From contig NZ_CAMLHC010000022.1 of NCBI RefSeq assembly GCF_946479755.1, forward strand, positions 1 to 64,000: a stretch of DNA of 64,000 nt. The letters are read 5' to 3'. The DNA comes from an uncultured Chitinophaga sp. (GTDB lineage: Bacteria > Bacteroidota > Bacteroidia > Chitinophagales > Chitinophagaceae). The number at the start of each line of letters is the position of its first letter. Position 1 is the stretch's first letter. This document shows positions 44,316 to 53,057 of this stretch, piece after piece. Below the pieces are notes generated by a model. The model did no database searches and was not told where the DNA came from. It was given only the letters and a program-made list of their open reading frames with translations. Made by a program: the position numbers and the translations under genes.

Positions 44316-45851
44316 TTATTTTTTAAAATGTTTCAGCAGGATCACTTCTTTTTCGTTGAGGTAACGCCATTGGCCACGATTGAGCGTCTTTTTGGTGAGG
44401 CCGGCATACATCACGCGGTCCAGCTTTTCCACATTGTAGGAGAGGTGCTCAAAAATACGACGAACGATACGGTTCTTGCCGCTGTGGATCTCAATACCAA
44501 TCTGCTTTTTGTCCTTGGGGTCCACATACCCTAACGCATCTACGTAGGCTACGCCGTCTTCAAGGGTAAGGCCGGCAACGATCTGGTCGAAGTCCGTTTT
44601 GGTCAGCGGTTTGTCGAGCTCTACCTGGTATATCTTTTTGATGTTGTGTTTGGGATGTGCCAGTGTCTGCGCCAGTTCGCCGTCATTGGTGAGGAGCAGC
44701 AACCCGGAGGTATTGCGGTCCAGGCGGCCCACAGGGTACACCCTTTCTTCGCCGGTGGCATCCTGGATCAGGTCCATCACGGTTTTGCGGCCTTCGGGGT
44801 CATCGGTGGTAGTGATGAAACCTTTGGGCTTGTTGAGCAGGATGTACAGCAGGTTTTTGGTCAGATTTATTTTTTTGTCTGCCAGCGTCACGGTGTCAGC
44901 GCTGGTCACTTTGGTAGCCGGTTCGGTTACCACGGTACCGTTGACGGTCACCTTACCTTCTTTGATGAAGTCTACCGCTTTGCGGCGGGAGCACAGGCCG
45001 CAATGAGCGATGTATTTGTTCAGGGGCATTTCGCCGGGAGCAAAAACGCTTTCCTTGCTTTCTTTTTTATGGCCGGAAGCCTGTGGACTGCCGGTGCCGC
45101 TGCTTTTGGCTGCCATACGCCTTTCCTGTTTATCGGTAAAGCGGTCGTTGGCACGGTCAAAGAATTTTTTGCGGTTAAAGCCGCTGGGCGTTTCCTTTTT
45201 GGCACCGCCTTTTGCTTCGTTGAAGTCTCCGTGGAAGGAGCTTTCATCTTTGCGGGTATAGTTGTCAGTTTTTTTATCGAAAGGTTTTTTGTCGCCGTAA
45301 GTGCGTTTACGGAAAGCGGGTTTCTCGTCATCGCGATCGTCGCCGGAAAACCCTTTGCGTACGGGCTGTTTGCCATCGCCGAAGCTGCGTTTACCGGAGC
45401 CTGCTTTATCGTCCCTGGAGAAACCTTTATTGCCAAAGCTGCGTTTACCGGAGCCTGCTTTATCGTCCCTGGAGAAACCTTTATCGCCGAAGCTACGTTT
45501 ACGGGGGGCCGCGTTATCATCTTTGGAGAAATCTTTATCGCCAAAGCTGCGTTTGCGGGAAGTGGTTTTGTCATCTCTGGAGAAATCCTTATCACCAAAG
45601 CTGCTTTTGCGGGTGGGCTGTTCTCCGTTGTCAAATGTACGTTTGCGGAAGGTGGTGTTGCCATCCTTGCTGTACGTACGTTTACGGTGAGAGGGAGCTT
45701 CTCCTGCGTTGTCTTTTGCAGATGCTCTTCCGGGCCTTTCGCCATCAAAGGAGGAGCGGTTGCGGTTGCCTGCTGCCGGTTTGTCTGTGTTGTCCGTTTT
45801 TCTTCCTTTAAAAGGAGCCGGGCCCTTCTTAGCAGGTTGTTTCTTCTTCAT
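44316..45851 (-). CDS. RsuA/RluB-family pseudouridine synthase with long repetitive basic N-terminus
   Basis: A 511-residue protein. The catalytic part is the last about 245 residues: an S4 domain (MPLNKYIAHCGLCSRRKAVDFIKEGKVTVNG) and the RsuA/RluB core with YPVGRLDRNTSGLLLLTNDG (catalytic Asp), NKPKGFITT and GKNRIVRRIFEHL. The first about 265 residues are low-complexity, rich in Lys, Arg, Asp, Gly, Ser and Phe, including four 18-residue repeats (K-G/D-FSRDDK-xx-S-x-KRSFG-D/N). Long charged tails of this kind are seen on pseudouridine synthases of this phylum and probably bind RNA. It is followed by the RluA-type gene after 3 bases. Confidence 0.9.
   Translation of the reverse strand: MKKKQPAKKGPAPFKGRKTDNTDKPAAGNRNRSSFDGERPGRASAKDNAGEAPSHRKRTYSKDGNTTFRKRTFDNGEQPTRKSSFGDKDFSRDDKTTSRKRSFGDKDFSKDDNAAPRKRSFGDKGFSRDDKAGSGKRSFGNKGFSRDDKAGSGKRSFGDGKQPVRKGFSGDDRDDEKPAFRKRTYGDKKPFDKKTDNYTRKDESSFHGDFNEAKGGAKKETPSGFNRKKFFDRANDRFTDKQERRMAAKSSGTGSPQASGHKKESKESVFAPGEMPLNKYIAHCGLCSRRKAVDFIKEGKVTVNGTVVTEPATKVTSADTVTLADKKINLTKNLLYILLNKPKGFITTTDDPEGRKTVMDLIQDATGEERVYPVGRLDRNTSGLLLLTNDGELAQTLAHPKHNIKKIYQVELDKPLTKTDFDQIVAGLTLEDGVAYVDALGYVDPKDKKQIGIEIHSGKNRIVRRIFEHLSYNVEKLDRVMYAGLTKKTLNRGQWRYLNEKEVILLKHFKK
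45378..45593 (-). repeat. 54-bp tandem repeat inside the pseudouridine synthase gene
   Basis: Four 54-bp units at 45378-45431, 45432-45485, 45486-45539 and 45540-45593, the first two nearly identical, with a decayed fifth from 45594. They encode the 18-residue unit ending KRSFGD/N. The frame is kept in each unit. Confidence 0.9.
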
Positions 45852-45910
45852 AAATTATTATTAATTGATGGCCATGCAAGCATGGCCCATAGATGTATTT
45901 ATTGTGCTGA

Positions 45911-46954
45911 TTATCCTTTATTGGCCAGTTGTCCGCAGGCGGCGTCGATGTCTTTGCCACGGCTCCGGCGTAATCTGGCATTCACCCGGTTTTTAGCGAG
46001 ATAGTCCATAAAGTCCTCGGCAGTTTCTGCGTCGGGCTTCTGGAAGCGGGCGTTGTCGATCGGATTGTATTCGATGATATTCACCAGGTCGGCAGGCACC
46101 TGACGGTAGATTTTTATCAGCTCGTCAGCATCCTGTTTGGAATCGTTGAAGTCCCGGAAAAGGATGTATTCGAAGGATATCTCGTTACCCGTTTCCTTGT
46201 AGAAATAATTCAGCGCTGCTATCAGTTCCTTCAGGTTGTTGGAATCGTTGATAGGCATGATTTCGCTGCGTTTCTTGTCGTTGGCGGCGTGTAAAGACAG
46301 GGCGAGGTTAAAGCGCACCTTGTCGTCTCCCAGCTGGCGGATCATTTTAGCTACGCCCGCAGTGGACACGGTCACCCGCTTGGGGGACATACCCAGGCCG
46401 TCAGGAGCGGTGATCCGCTCAATGGACTGCAGTACATTTTTATAGTTGAGCAGGGGTTCGCCCATGCCCATGAATACGATGTTGGTCAGTTTCTTTCCGT
46501 TATGCTCCATGGCCTGCTGATTGATCAGCGCCACTTCATCATATATCTCGTCAAAATCCAGGTTCCGCTTACGGTCCATATAACCGGTAGCACAGAATTT
46601 ACAGCTGAGGCTGCAGCCTACCTGGGAAGATACACAGGCAGTTTGACGGGTATCGGTCGGGATCAGCACGCCTTCCACGAGATGGTTGTCGTGTAAACGG
46701 AAGCGGCTTTTGATGGTGCCATCATTGCTATGCTGGGTGGCATCTACTTTTACGGCAGGGAGTACAAAATTTTCTTCCAGCTTGTGACGCAGGTCTTTAG
46801 ACAGGTTAGTCATCGCTTCAAAGCTGGTGGCATGGCGTAGCCACAACCATTCATACACCTGTTTCGCACGGAAGGCCTTTTCATCAATAGACCCAAAATA
46901 TTCTTGTAAGGCTGGCAGACTTAAGTGCCGGATATTTTTCTTGTCAGACTTCAT
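45911..46954 (-). CDS. rlmN: 23S rRNA (adenine-C2)-methyltransferase RlmN
   Basis: A 347-residue radical-SAM enzyme that methylates C2 of A2503 in 23S rRNA and A37 of some tRNAs. The cluster motif is CKFCATG within GCSLSCKFCATGYMDRKRNLD (C-x3-C-x2-C). An HTH-like N-terminal region (LPALQEYFGSIDEKAFRAKQVYEWLW), the SAM-binding NIVFMGMGEPLLNYKNVL, LSLHAANDKKR and the C-terminal conserved cysteine in DAACGQL, which carries the methyl in the mechanism, are all present. It is on the same strand as the synthase genes, with 59 bases between, and could be part of an RNA-modification transcript. Confidence 0.97.
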   Translation of the reverse strand: MKSDKKNIRHLSLPALQEYFGSIDEKAFRAKQVYEWLWLRHATSFEAMTNLSKDLRHKLEENFVLPAVKVDATQHSNDGTIKSRFRLHDNHLVEGVLIPTDTRQTACVSSQVGCSLSCKFCATGYMDRKRNLDFDEIYDEVALINQQAMEHNGKKLTNIVFMGMGEPLLNYKNVLQSIERITAPDGLGMSPKRVTVSTAGVAKMIRQLGDDKVRFNLALSLHAANDKKRSEIMPINDSNNLKELIAALNYFYKETGNEISFEYILFRDFNDSKQDADELIKIYRQVPADLVNIIEYNPIDNARFQKPDAETAEDFMDYLAKNRVNARLRRSRGKDIDAACGQLANKG

Positions 46955-47386
46955 TATTGACCGTTATATGAGCAAATGGCTGCCTTACGGCAGTCGGAAA
47001 GCATCTGCAAAGATAGGTAAAATAGCAGTAGGCCCCGCGTTTATCATCTTTTAGCTTGATAATCAAGCTGAAATAAAATTAATAAATATTAATTTTTTGA
47101 TTATCAAGGTTTTAAATATATCGACCAATAATTACTAATAAACTTGGAACACCGAAAGCCGGCAGGAAGGTCCGCCAGGCAAGGCTGCAGGAAGGCCCGT
47201 CGGCCGGAAAGCGCGCCGTCAGGAAAGTAAGCCGACGGGAAGCTCCCCCTGCACGGTAGTACCGTCCGGCGAGACAGACCGCACAGCCGCCTGCCTGGAC
47301 CGTTTAGCAACGATCAGCACGGAAAAAGCGGCGGCGGCAAAAAAGAGTTTTATATTGCAGATAACACCAAAACCACCAACATCAAC
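46955..47386. other. Gene-free gap with GC-rich repeated leader before the thiolase
   Basis: No credible gene. 47040-47150 is AT-rich. 47158-47243 is GC-rich with recurrent GCCGnC-RGGAARG words (47158, 47215, 47231, variant at 47201). CCCGTCGG (47196-47203) pairs perfectly with CCGACGGG (47232-47239), and ACGGTA-G-TACCGT (47253-47265) is a palindrome that could be an operator. TATATTGC at about 47351 resembles a weak -7 box 36 bases before the thiolase ATG. Confidence 0.5.
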
Positions 47387-48583
47387 ATGCAAGTCGCTTA
47401 TATTGTAGACGCAGTACGCACGCCCATAGGCCGCTACGGTGGCGTATTAAGCACCGTCCGCCCGGACGATATGCTGGCCCACGTACTGAAAGCTTTGACA
47501 GACAGGAACCCTTCCATAGACCCGGCAGCCATCGAAGACGTGATTGCCGGCGCCGCCAACCAGGCTGGCGAAGATAATCGCGACGTAGCCCGCATGGCCG
47601 CCCTGCTGGCCGGTTTACCGGTAACAGTAGGAGGCAACACCGTCAACCGCCTTTGTTCGTCAGGCCTGCAGGCCATCATGGACGCCTCCCGCGCCATTAT
47701 GTGCGGCGACGGTGAGATATACCTGGCCGGCGGCGTAGAAAGTATGACCCGCGCCCCTTTTGTAATGGGTAAGGCCGACGGCCCCTTCAGCCGGAAAGCC
47801 GAAGTTTTTGATACCACCATCGGCTGGCGCTTTACCAATCCGCAGCTGGCGGCCCTGCATCATCCCTATTCCATGGGAGAAACAGCGGAAAACATAGCCC
47901 GGCAATGGCAGATAGGACGGGAGGAACAAGACCGCTTTGCCCTGCGTAGCCAGCATCACTACGCCGAAGCTCAGCAAGCCGGCCGCTGGAATGATGAAAT
48001 CATACCCATCACCGCCGCTGCCGGCAAAGAACAGGTACTGGTGTCCCGCGATGAACCGCCCCGCGAAACTACCCTCGAAAAACTGGCAGGCCTGCGCCCG
48101 GCATTTGTGAAAGACGGTTCAGTAACAGCGGGTAACTCCTCCGGCATCAACGACGGCGCTGCCGCCGTAATGATCGTTTCTGAAAAAGCGCTGCAACGGT
48201 TCAACCTGAAACCGCTGGCCATGGTGCGCGCCATGGCAGTAGCCGGGGTAGATCCGTCCATCATGGGCATAGGACCGGTGCCCGCCACCCAAAAGGCGCT
48301 GCAACGCGCCGGCCTGACCATCGACCAGCTGCAGCTGGCCGAATTCAATGAAGCCTTTGCGGTGCAGGTGCTGGCCTGTATGCGCGACCTCGGCGTCAAC
48401 CCCGATATCGTGAATGTGAATGGCGGCGCTATTGCCATCGGCCACCCGCTGGGATGCAGCGGCGCCCGCATTGCTACTACGCTGCTGCACGAGATGAAAC
48501 GCCGCCCCGAAGCGCGTTACGGCCTCGCCACCATGTGTGTGGGCGTAGGACAAGGGGCCGCTATGATCTTTGAAAAGTGCTGA
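47387..48583 (+). CDS. Thiolase, closest to 3-oxoadipyl-CoA thiolase (PcaF/PaaJ type)
   Basis: A 398-residue cytoplasmic thiolase. The active-site cysteine lies in VNRLCSSGLQAI (about residue 90), the other catalytic residues in NGGAIAIGHPLGCSGARI (His) and MCVGVGQGAAM (Cys). RTPIGRYGGVLS at the start, 'GAANQAGEDNRDVARMAALLAGLP' and 'GGVESMTRAPFVMGKADGPFSR...DTTIGWRF' are closest to 3-oxoadipyl-CoA thiolases of the beta-ketoadipate and phenylacetate pathways. No other gene of those pathways is nearby, so a general beta-oxidation or acetoacetyl-CoA role is possible. It has a complex upstream region. Confidence 0.88.
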   Translation: MQVAYIVDAVRTPIGRYGGVLSTVRPDDMLAHVLKALTDRNPSIDPAAIEDVIAGAANQAGEDNRDVARMAALLAGLPVTVGGNTVNRLCSSGLQAIMDASRAIMCGDGEIYLAGGVESMTRAPFVMGKADGPFSRKAEVFDTTIGWRFTNPQLAALHHPYSMGETAENIARQWQIGREEQDRFALRSQHHYAEAQQAGRWNDEIIPITAAAGKEQVLVSRDEPPRETTLEKLAGLRPAFVKDGSVTAGNSSGINDGAAAVMIVSEKALQRFNLKPLAMVRAMAVAGVDPSIMGIGPVPATQKALQRAGLTIDQLQLAEFNEAFAVQVLACMRDLGVNPDIVNVNGGAIAIGHPLGCSGARIATTLLHEMKRRPEARYGLATMCVGVGQGAAMIFEKC

Positions 48584-48627
48584 GAATATCTTTACAGACA
48601 AGAAGAGACCAGCCCAAAAATAACGAG

Positions 48628-48652
48628 CGGTCGGACATTACATCCGGCCGCC
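48628..48652. other. Hairpin between thiolase and sigma factor genes
   Basis: A 9-bp stem (GCGGTCGGA / TCCGGCCGC, one wobble) with a 7-base loop lies between convergent stops. No T tract, so termination is uncertain. Confidence 0.45.
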
Positions 48653-48681
48653 CGCTGCTGGCAAGCAAAAAAAAGGGTCGT

Positions 48682-49263
48682 TCATAGACAAATTTGCTTC
48701 TCCGTCATCATCTTCCGGAGATTGATCAGGCCATATCTCATACGACCCAAGGCAGTATTGATGCTCACTTGCGTGAGATCGGCAATTTCTTTGAAACTCA
48801 GTTCCGCATAATGTCGTAGGATAATTACTTCCCGCTGCTCCTCCGGGAGCATGTCCAGCATGATGCGGACGCGGTCGTGGCTTTGACGGGTCATGATTTT
48901 GTCTTCCACACAGCTGTCGCTGAAGCCCAGTACGTCGAAGATATCTTTGTCATCGCCGGTTTTTATCATCGGGGTGCGCTTGATCTTTCTAAAGTGGTCC
49001 ACACACAGGTTGTGTGCAATACGCATCGCCCAGGGTAAAAACTTCCCTTTCTCAGTATAGCGTTCAGCCCTGATCGTGTCGATGATTTTGATGAAAGTAT
49101 CCTGGAAAATATCTTCCGCCAGAAAAGAATCCTTTACAAGCAACAGGATGGAAGTGTACACCTTGTCTTTATGACGGTGAACCAATTCCTCCAATGCTGA
49201 AGTATGGCCTTTCTTGAAAAGGGTAATCAACTGCTCGTCGCACAATTTGTACATTATTTGCAT
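48682..49263 (-). CDS. RNA polymerase sigma factor, ECF-like (sigma-70 family)
   Basis: A 193-residue sigma factor with region 2 (about 20-90: EELVHRHKDKVYTSILLLVKD, DIFQDTFIKIIDTIRAER, KFLPWAMRIAHNLCVDHFRK) and region 4 (about 135-190: LDMLPEEQREVIILRHYAELSFKEIADLTQVSINTALGRMRYGLINLRK). The spacer lacks region 3, as in ECF factors. No anti-sigma gene is adjacent, and the C-terminus carries no extra domain. The ATG at 49254 (MYKLCDEQ) is an equally plausible start. It is divergent from uvrA across about 310 bases. Confidence 0.9.
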   Translation of the reverse strand: MQIMYKLCDEQLITLFKKGHTSALEELVHRHKDKVYTSILLLVKDSFLAEDIFQDTFIKIIDTIRAERYTEKGKFLPWAMRIAHNLCVDHFRKIKRTPMIKTGDDKDIFDVLGFSDSCVEDKIMTRQSHDRVRIMLDMLPEEQREVIILRHYAELSFKEIADLTQVSINTALGRMRYGLINLRKMMTEKQICL

Positions 49264-49577
49264 AAACTTCTACAACTAGAACGGGTTAGTAAATAAATAC
49301 GGATTTTACAGCCTGTTGGTTGTTAATAAGAGTAGAGTTTAGGCGATAATTGGGCAGTTTTAAGCGTTAAAAATTAGTTAAAGATCCGAGGTATAGAAAC
49401 GTTCTACGCAAATATAAAAGAATACTTCAATAAAACAAATAATAAAAATAGCTTTTTTGCCCTTGGAGAGAAGCTTTTAGCCATTTTGGGGTCCTTTGTT
49501 CTGGTTAATTTTCTGTGAATGTATTACCTGACCATTTACTATTCATCTAACATCTTTTCCCGTAAATTTGTTCTGTC
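49264..49577. other. Intergenic region between sigma factor and uvrA
   Basis: AT-rich and without a gene. It should hold the divergent promoters. The only consensus box I see is TAAATTTG at 49563-49570, for uvrA. No long hairpin. Confidence 0.6.
49563..49570 (+). promoter_or_regulatory. -7 promoter box directly before uvrA
   Basis: TAAATTTG fits TAnnTTTG and ends 7 bases before the uvrA ATG, implying a very short or absent 5' leader. Confidence 0.5.
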
Positions 49578-52394
49578 ATGGCAATGAAAACTAAGAAAAA
49601 AGAAACCATCATTGATCCTCAGCCGGTTAACCCGCAGGACAATATCTTCATAAAAGGCGCCAGGGTCCACAATCTTAAGAATGTGAGCGTCTCCATCCCC
49701 CGCAATAAAATGGTGGTGGTGACCGGTGTGTCCGGTTCGGGAAAATCTTCCCTCACTATGGACACCCTGTACGCAGAAGGACAACGCCGCTACGCGGAAA
49801 GCCTCAGCTCCTATGCCCGCCAGTTCCTCATGCGGATGAACAAACCGGACGTGGACTATATCAAAGGCATCTGCCCGGCCATCGCGATCGAACAGAAAGT
49901 GATCACCCGCACGCCTCGTTCTACCGTAGGCTCTATGACGGAGATCTACGACTACCTCCGGTTGCTGTTTGGCCGCGTCGGGAAAACCTATTCTCCCGTG
50001 TCCGGCCAGCTGGTGAAAAAACATGAAGTCAGCGATGTGACAGACTTTATCAGTAACCTCGAACACGGCAGCAAAGTCTTGCTGATGGTGCCTTTCCGCC
50101 GGCACGCGAAAAGAGACGTGAAAGAGGAACTGAATATCCTGATGCAGAAAGGCTTCTCCCGTTTATACGCCCCGTCAGCCGGGGGCAACGGCCTGCTGCG
50201 CATCGAAGAACTGATGGAACAAAAGAAACCGGCTGTGCCCGCAGACGCCTGGGTGCTGATAGACAGGCTGGTGGTCAAAGATTTTGAGGAAGATGATAAA
50301 CACCGTATAGCCGACAGCGTGCAGACAGCGTTCTACGAAAGCGAGGGCGACTGTTACGTGGAAGTAGACGGTAAAAACATCACTCACTTCGCCAATCGCT
50401 TCGAACTGGATGGCATCCAGTTTGAAGAACCGGTACCCAACCTCTTCTCCTTCAACAACCCGTACGGCGCCTGCCCCACCTGCGAAGGCTTTGGCCAGGT
50501 GCTCGGTATCGACGCCGACCTCGTGATCCCCGATAAACGCCTCAGCGTTTTTGAAGGTGCCGTCGCTCCCTGGAGAGGCGAGAAAATGGGCGAATACAAG
50601 GAAGCGCTCATCAAAGTGGCCCGTAAATTCGGATTCCCGGTACACAAACCCATCGCAGACCTCACAGACGAACAGGTACAGCTGCTGTGGACGGGCAACG
50701 AACACTTCTACGGCCTGAACGAATTCTTCAAAATGGTAGAGCAGAACCTCTACAAAGTACAATACCGCGTATTACAGGCACGCTACCGCGGACGTACCGT
50801 ATGTCATGAGTGTGGCGGCGGCCGTTTGCGGAAAGAAGCGCTTTACATCCGCGTAGGCGACAGCAACATCGCACGCCTGGTGGACATGCCGGTATCCGAC
50901 CTGAAAAACTGGTTCGATAACCTGCAACTCAATGAATATGACCAGCAGGTAGCCAAACGTATCCTGTTTGAAATCAACCACCGGCTGAAAACACTGCTGG
51001 ACGTAGGGTTAGGATACCTGACGCTCAACAGGGTGGCCAATACCCTCAGTGGTGGCGAAAGCCAGCGTATACAGCTTACCCGCACGCTGGGCAGTAACCT
51101 CACCAACTCCATGTACATCCTCGATGAACCGAGCATCGGCCTGCATGCCCGTGATACCCACCGTCTCATCCACGTGCTGAAAGAACTGCGCGACCTGGGC
51201 AATACCGTGGTGATCGTGGAGCACGACGAGCAAATGATGGAGGAAGCCGACTATATCATCGACATGGGACCCCTGGCCAGCCACCTCGGCGGTGAAGTGA
51301 TCTTCGCCGGTACCTACCCGGAAATACTGACCGACGGTAAAAGCCTTACCGGCAAATACCTGAGCGGCAACTACCGGATAGACCCCCCACAAAAACTGCG
51401 TAAATGGAAAAAAGCCATCACCCTCGAAGGTTGCCGTCAGCATAACCTGAAAGATATCTCCGTCGATTTTCCGCTGGAAGTACTGACCGTGGTGACAGGC
51501 GTGAGCGGTTCCGGTAAAACCACGCTGGTAAAACAGATCCTGTATCCGGCGCTCATGAAGCTGAAAGGCGAATTCGCAGAAAGGGTAGGGTATCATAAAG
51601 CCCTGAAAGGCGCGGTGGACGACATCACCCAGATAGAAATGGTTGACCAGAACCCGATCGGTAAATCATCCCGCTCCAACCCGGTGACCTACATCAAAGC
51701 GTATGATGAAATCCGCGACCTCTTTGCCCGGCAGCCACTCAGCAAAATGCGTGGTTTCCAGCCCAAACATTTCTCCTTCAACGTGGACGGCGGCCGTTGT
51801 GATGCCTGCAAGGGAGAAGGCGAAGTGATTGTGGAAATGCAGTTCCTCGCAGACGTACACCTCTTATGCGAAAGCTGCGGCGGTAAACGGTTTAAAGACG
51901 AAGTGCTGGAGGTGACCTATAAGGGCAAAAATATTTATGAAGTGCTGGAACTGGGCGTAGACGAGGCTTTGGAGTTCTTTAAGGATGAAAAAGATGTTTG
52001 CAATAAAATCCGCCCGCTGAGCGACGTCGGTTTAGGCTACGTGAAACTGGGACAGAGCAGCGATACCCTGAGTGGTGGCGAAGCACAGCGCGTAAAGCTG
52101 GCTTCTTTCCTCGGTAAAGGCAAGGCGCAGGGCAAAATCCTGTTCATCTTCGACGAACCTACCACAGGCCTGCATTTCCATGATATCAAAAAGCTGCTGA
52201 ACTCTTTCAATGCGCTGATCGATCAGGGACATACGGTGCTGGTGATAGAACATAACCTGGACGTGATCCGCAGCGCCGACTGGGTGATCGACCTGGGGCC
52301 GGAAGGCGGCGCCGGTGGCGGCAACCTGCTATATACGGGCGTGCCGGAAGGATTGAAAAAAGTGAAAGAAAGTTATACAGGGAAGTTTCTCTGA
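49578..52394 (+). CDS. uvrA: Excinuclease ABC subunit A
   Basis: A 938-residue DNA damage sensor of nucleotide excision repair. Two ABC modules: Walker [12 protein letters not shown] (about 50) and [11 protein letters not shown] (about 640); signatures [11 protein letters not shown] and [11 protein letters not shown]; Walker [12 protein letters not shown] and [11 protein letters not shown]. Zinc sites are CPTCEGFG and CHECGGGRL in the first half and [10 protein letters not shown] with CESCGGKRF in the second, all intact. The length is normal. Many bacteria of this phylum carry extra UvrA paralogues; this one has the full set of motifs of the canonical protein. A terminator follows. Confidence 0.97.
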   Translation: MAMKTKKKETIIDPQPVNPQDNIFIKGARVHNLKNVSVSIPRNKMVVVTGVSGSGKSSLTMDTLYAEGQRRYAESLSSYARQFLMRMNKPDVDYIKGICPAIAIEQKVITRTPRSTVGSMTEIYDYLRLLFGRVGKTYSPVSGQLVKKHEVSDVTDFISNLEHGSKVLLMVPFRRHAKRDVKEELNILMQKGFSRLYAPSAGGNGLLRIEELMEQKKPAVPADAWVLIDRLVVKDFEEDDKHRIADSVQTAFYESEGDCYVEVDGKNITHFANRFELDGIQFEEPVPNLFSFNNPYGACPTCEGFGQVLGIDADLVIPDKRLSVFEGAVAPWRGEKMGEYKEALIKVARKFGFPVHKPIADLTDEQVQLLWTGNEHFYGLNEFFKMVEQNLYKVQYRVLQARYRGRTVCHECGGGRLRKEALYIRVGDSNIARLVDMPVSDLKNWFDNLQLNEYDQQVAKRILFEINHRLKTLLDVGLGYLTLNRVANTLSGGESQRIQLTRTLGSNLTNSMYILDEPSIGLHARDTHRLIHVLKELRDLGNTVVIVEHDEQMMEEADYIIDMGPLASHLGGEVIFAGTYPEILTDGKSLTGKYLSGNYRIDPPQKLRKWKKAITLEGCRQHNLKDISVDFPLEVLTVVTGVSGSGKTTLVKQILYPALMKLKGEFAERVGYHKALKGAVDDITQIEMVDQNPIGKSSRSNPVTYIKAYDEIRDLFARQPLSKMRGFQPKHFSFNVDGGRCDACKGEGEVIVEMQFLADVHLLCESCGGKRFKDEVLEVTYKGKNIYEVLELGVDEALEFFKDEKDVCNKIRPLSDVGLGYVKLGQSSDTLSGGEAQRVKLASFLGKGKAQGKILFIFDEPTTGLHFHDIKKLLNSFNALIDQGHTVLVIEHNLDVIRSADWVIDLGPEGGAGGGNLLYTGVPEGLKKVKESYTGKFL

Positions 52395-52409
52395 AAAATA
52401 CAAAACAGA

Positions 52410-52447
52410 AAGAGGGCTGGTCAGTGATGATCAGCCCTCTTTTTTTA
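52410..52447 (+). terminator. Intrinsic terminator after uvrA
   Basis: A 14-bp stem with one wobble (AAGAGGGCTGGTCA / TGATCAGCCCTCTT) and a 4-base loop is followed by seven T, 16 bases past the stop. Confidence 0.94.
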
Positions 52448-52469
52448 TGGTGTAATGCTTTGATGGTCG

Positions 52470-52910
52470 TTATCTGAGCCTGTCCAGCGATTTGATCAGC
52501 TTCTCGTCTTTATAGATGCCCCTGGCAGCCATAAAGAGCAGTACGATCAGCAGGACCGGCAGGAAGGAGGCTACCTGGTAAGATGCTGAAGTGATGGTGA
52601 TACCGCCGGCAGCCAGTTTGTTGGCCGTTTGCTGTACCACATAATATTGGTAGCCCAGTGCTGCAAATACAAACAGGATGTTGAAGATCGTCAGGCGGAA
52701 CTGCAGCTTACGTTTTTTGAACAGGAAAATGCACACTACAGCCAGCAGGATGATGATCACGTACAGCACGAATAACAGGTAGTTGCTGGAGGCGTTCACA
52801 GCAGTGACTGTTCCATTGCTCAGTTTGGCTTTCCACAGATCGAAAGACAGTGTGGCGGCTCCGGCTCCGGCAGCCAACAGCAGGTAAAGACTCTGAATAC
52901 GTTGTATCAT
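52470..52910 (-). CDS. DUF4293 membrane protein
   Basis: A 146-residue inner-membrane protein with four hydrophobic segments (about 5-25, 41-63, 74-92 and 109-129). MIQRIQSLYLLLAAG at the start is the signature of DUF4293, and 'FKKRKLQFRLTIFNILF' after TM2 and 'MAARGIYKDEKLIKSLDRLR' at the end also match. Known only from Bacteroidota; no function assigned. It is convergent with uvrA and divergent from the malic enzyme gene. Confidence 0.85.
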   Translation of the reverse strand: MIQRIQSLYLLLAAGAGAATLSFDLWKAKLSNGTVTAVNASSNYLLFVLYVIIILLAVVCIFLFKKRKLQFRLTIFNILFVFAALGYQYYVVQQTANKLAAGGITITSASYQVASFLPVLLIVLLFMAARGIYKDEKLIKSLDRLR

Positions 52911-53057
52911 GATATTTGCGAATGTTTAACGGCGTAAAAGTAAGCAAATTTAGTGGTTGAAAAGCGTAATATCTGATAGCGGACTGCGGATTTTGATAGT
53001 CCGTATAGTGTAATACTTCGTATATTGCACGCCCAATAACAATCTTTTTATACTTAT

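Noticed and set aside
45378..45593. CRISPR-like array
   Set aside because: The repeats are contiguous 54-bp coding units without spacers and keep the reading frame.
44646..46004. Open frame of about 452 codons antisense to the repetitive pseudouridine synthase
   Set aside because: It only reads the complement of the tandem repeats and extends into rlmN, with no start context or domain.
47104..47310. 68-codon frame on the minus strand in the thiolase upstream gap
   Set aside because: It consists of the GC-rich repeats read in reverse and is Arg/Cys/Pro-rich. No supporting start signal.
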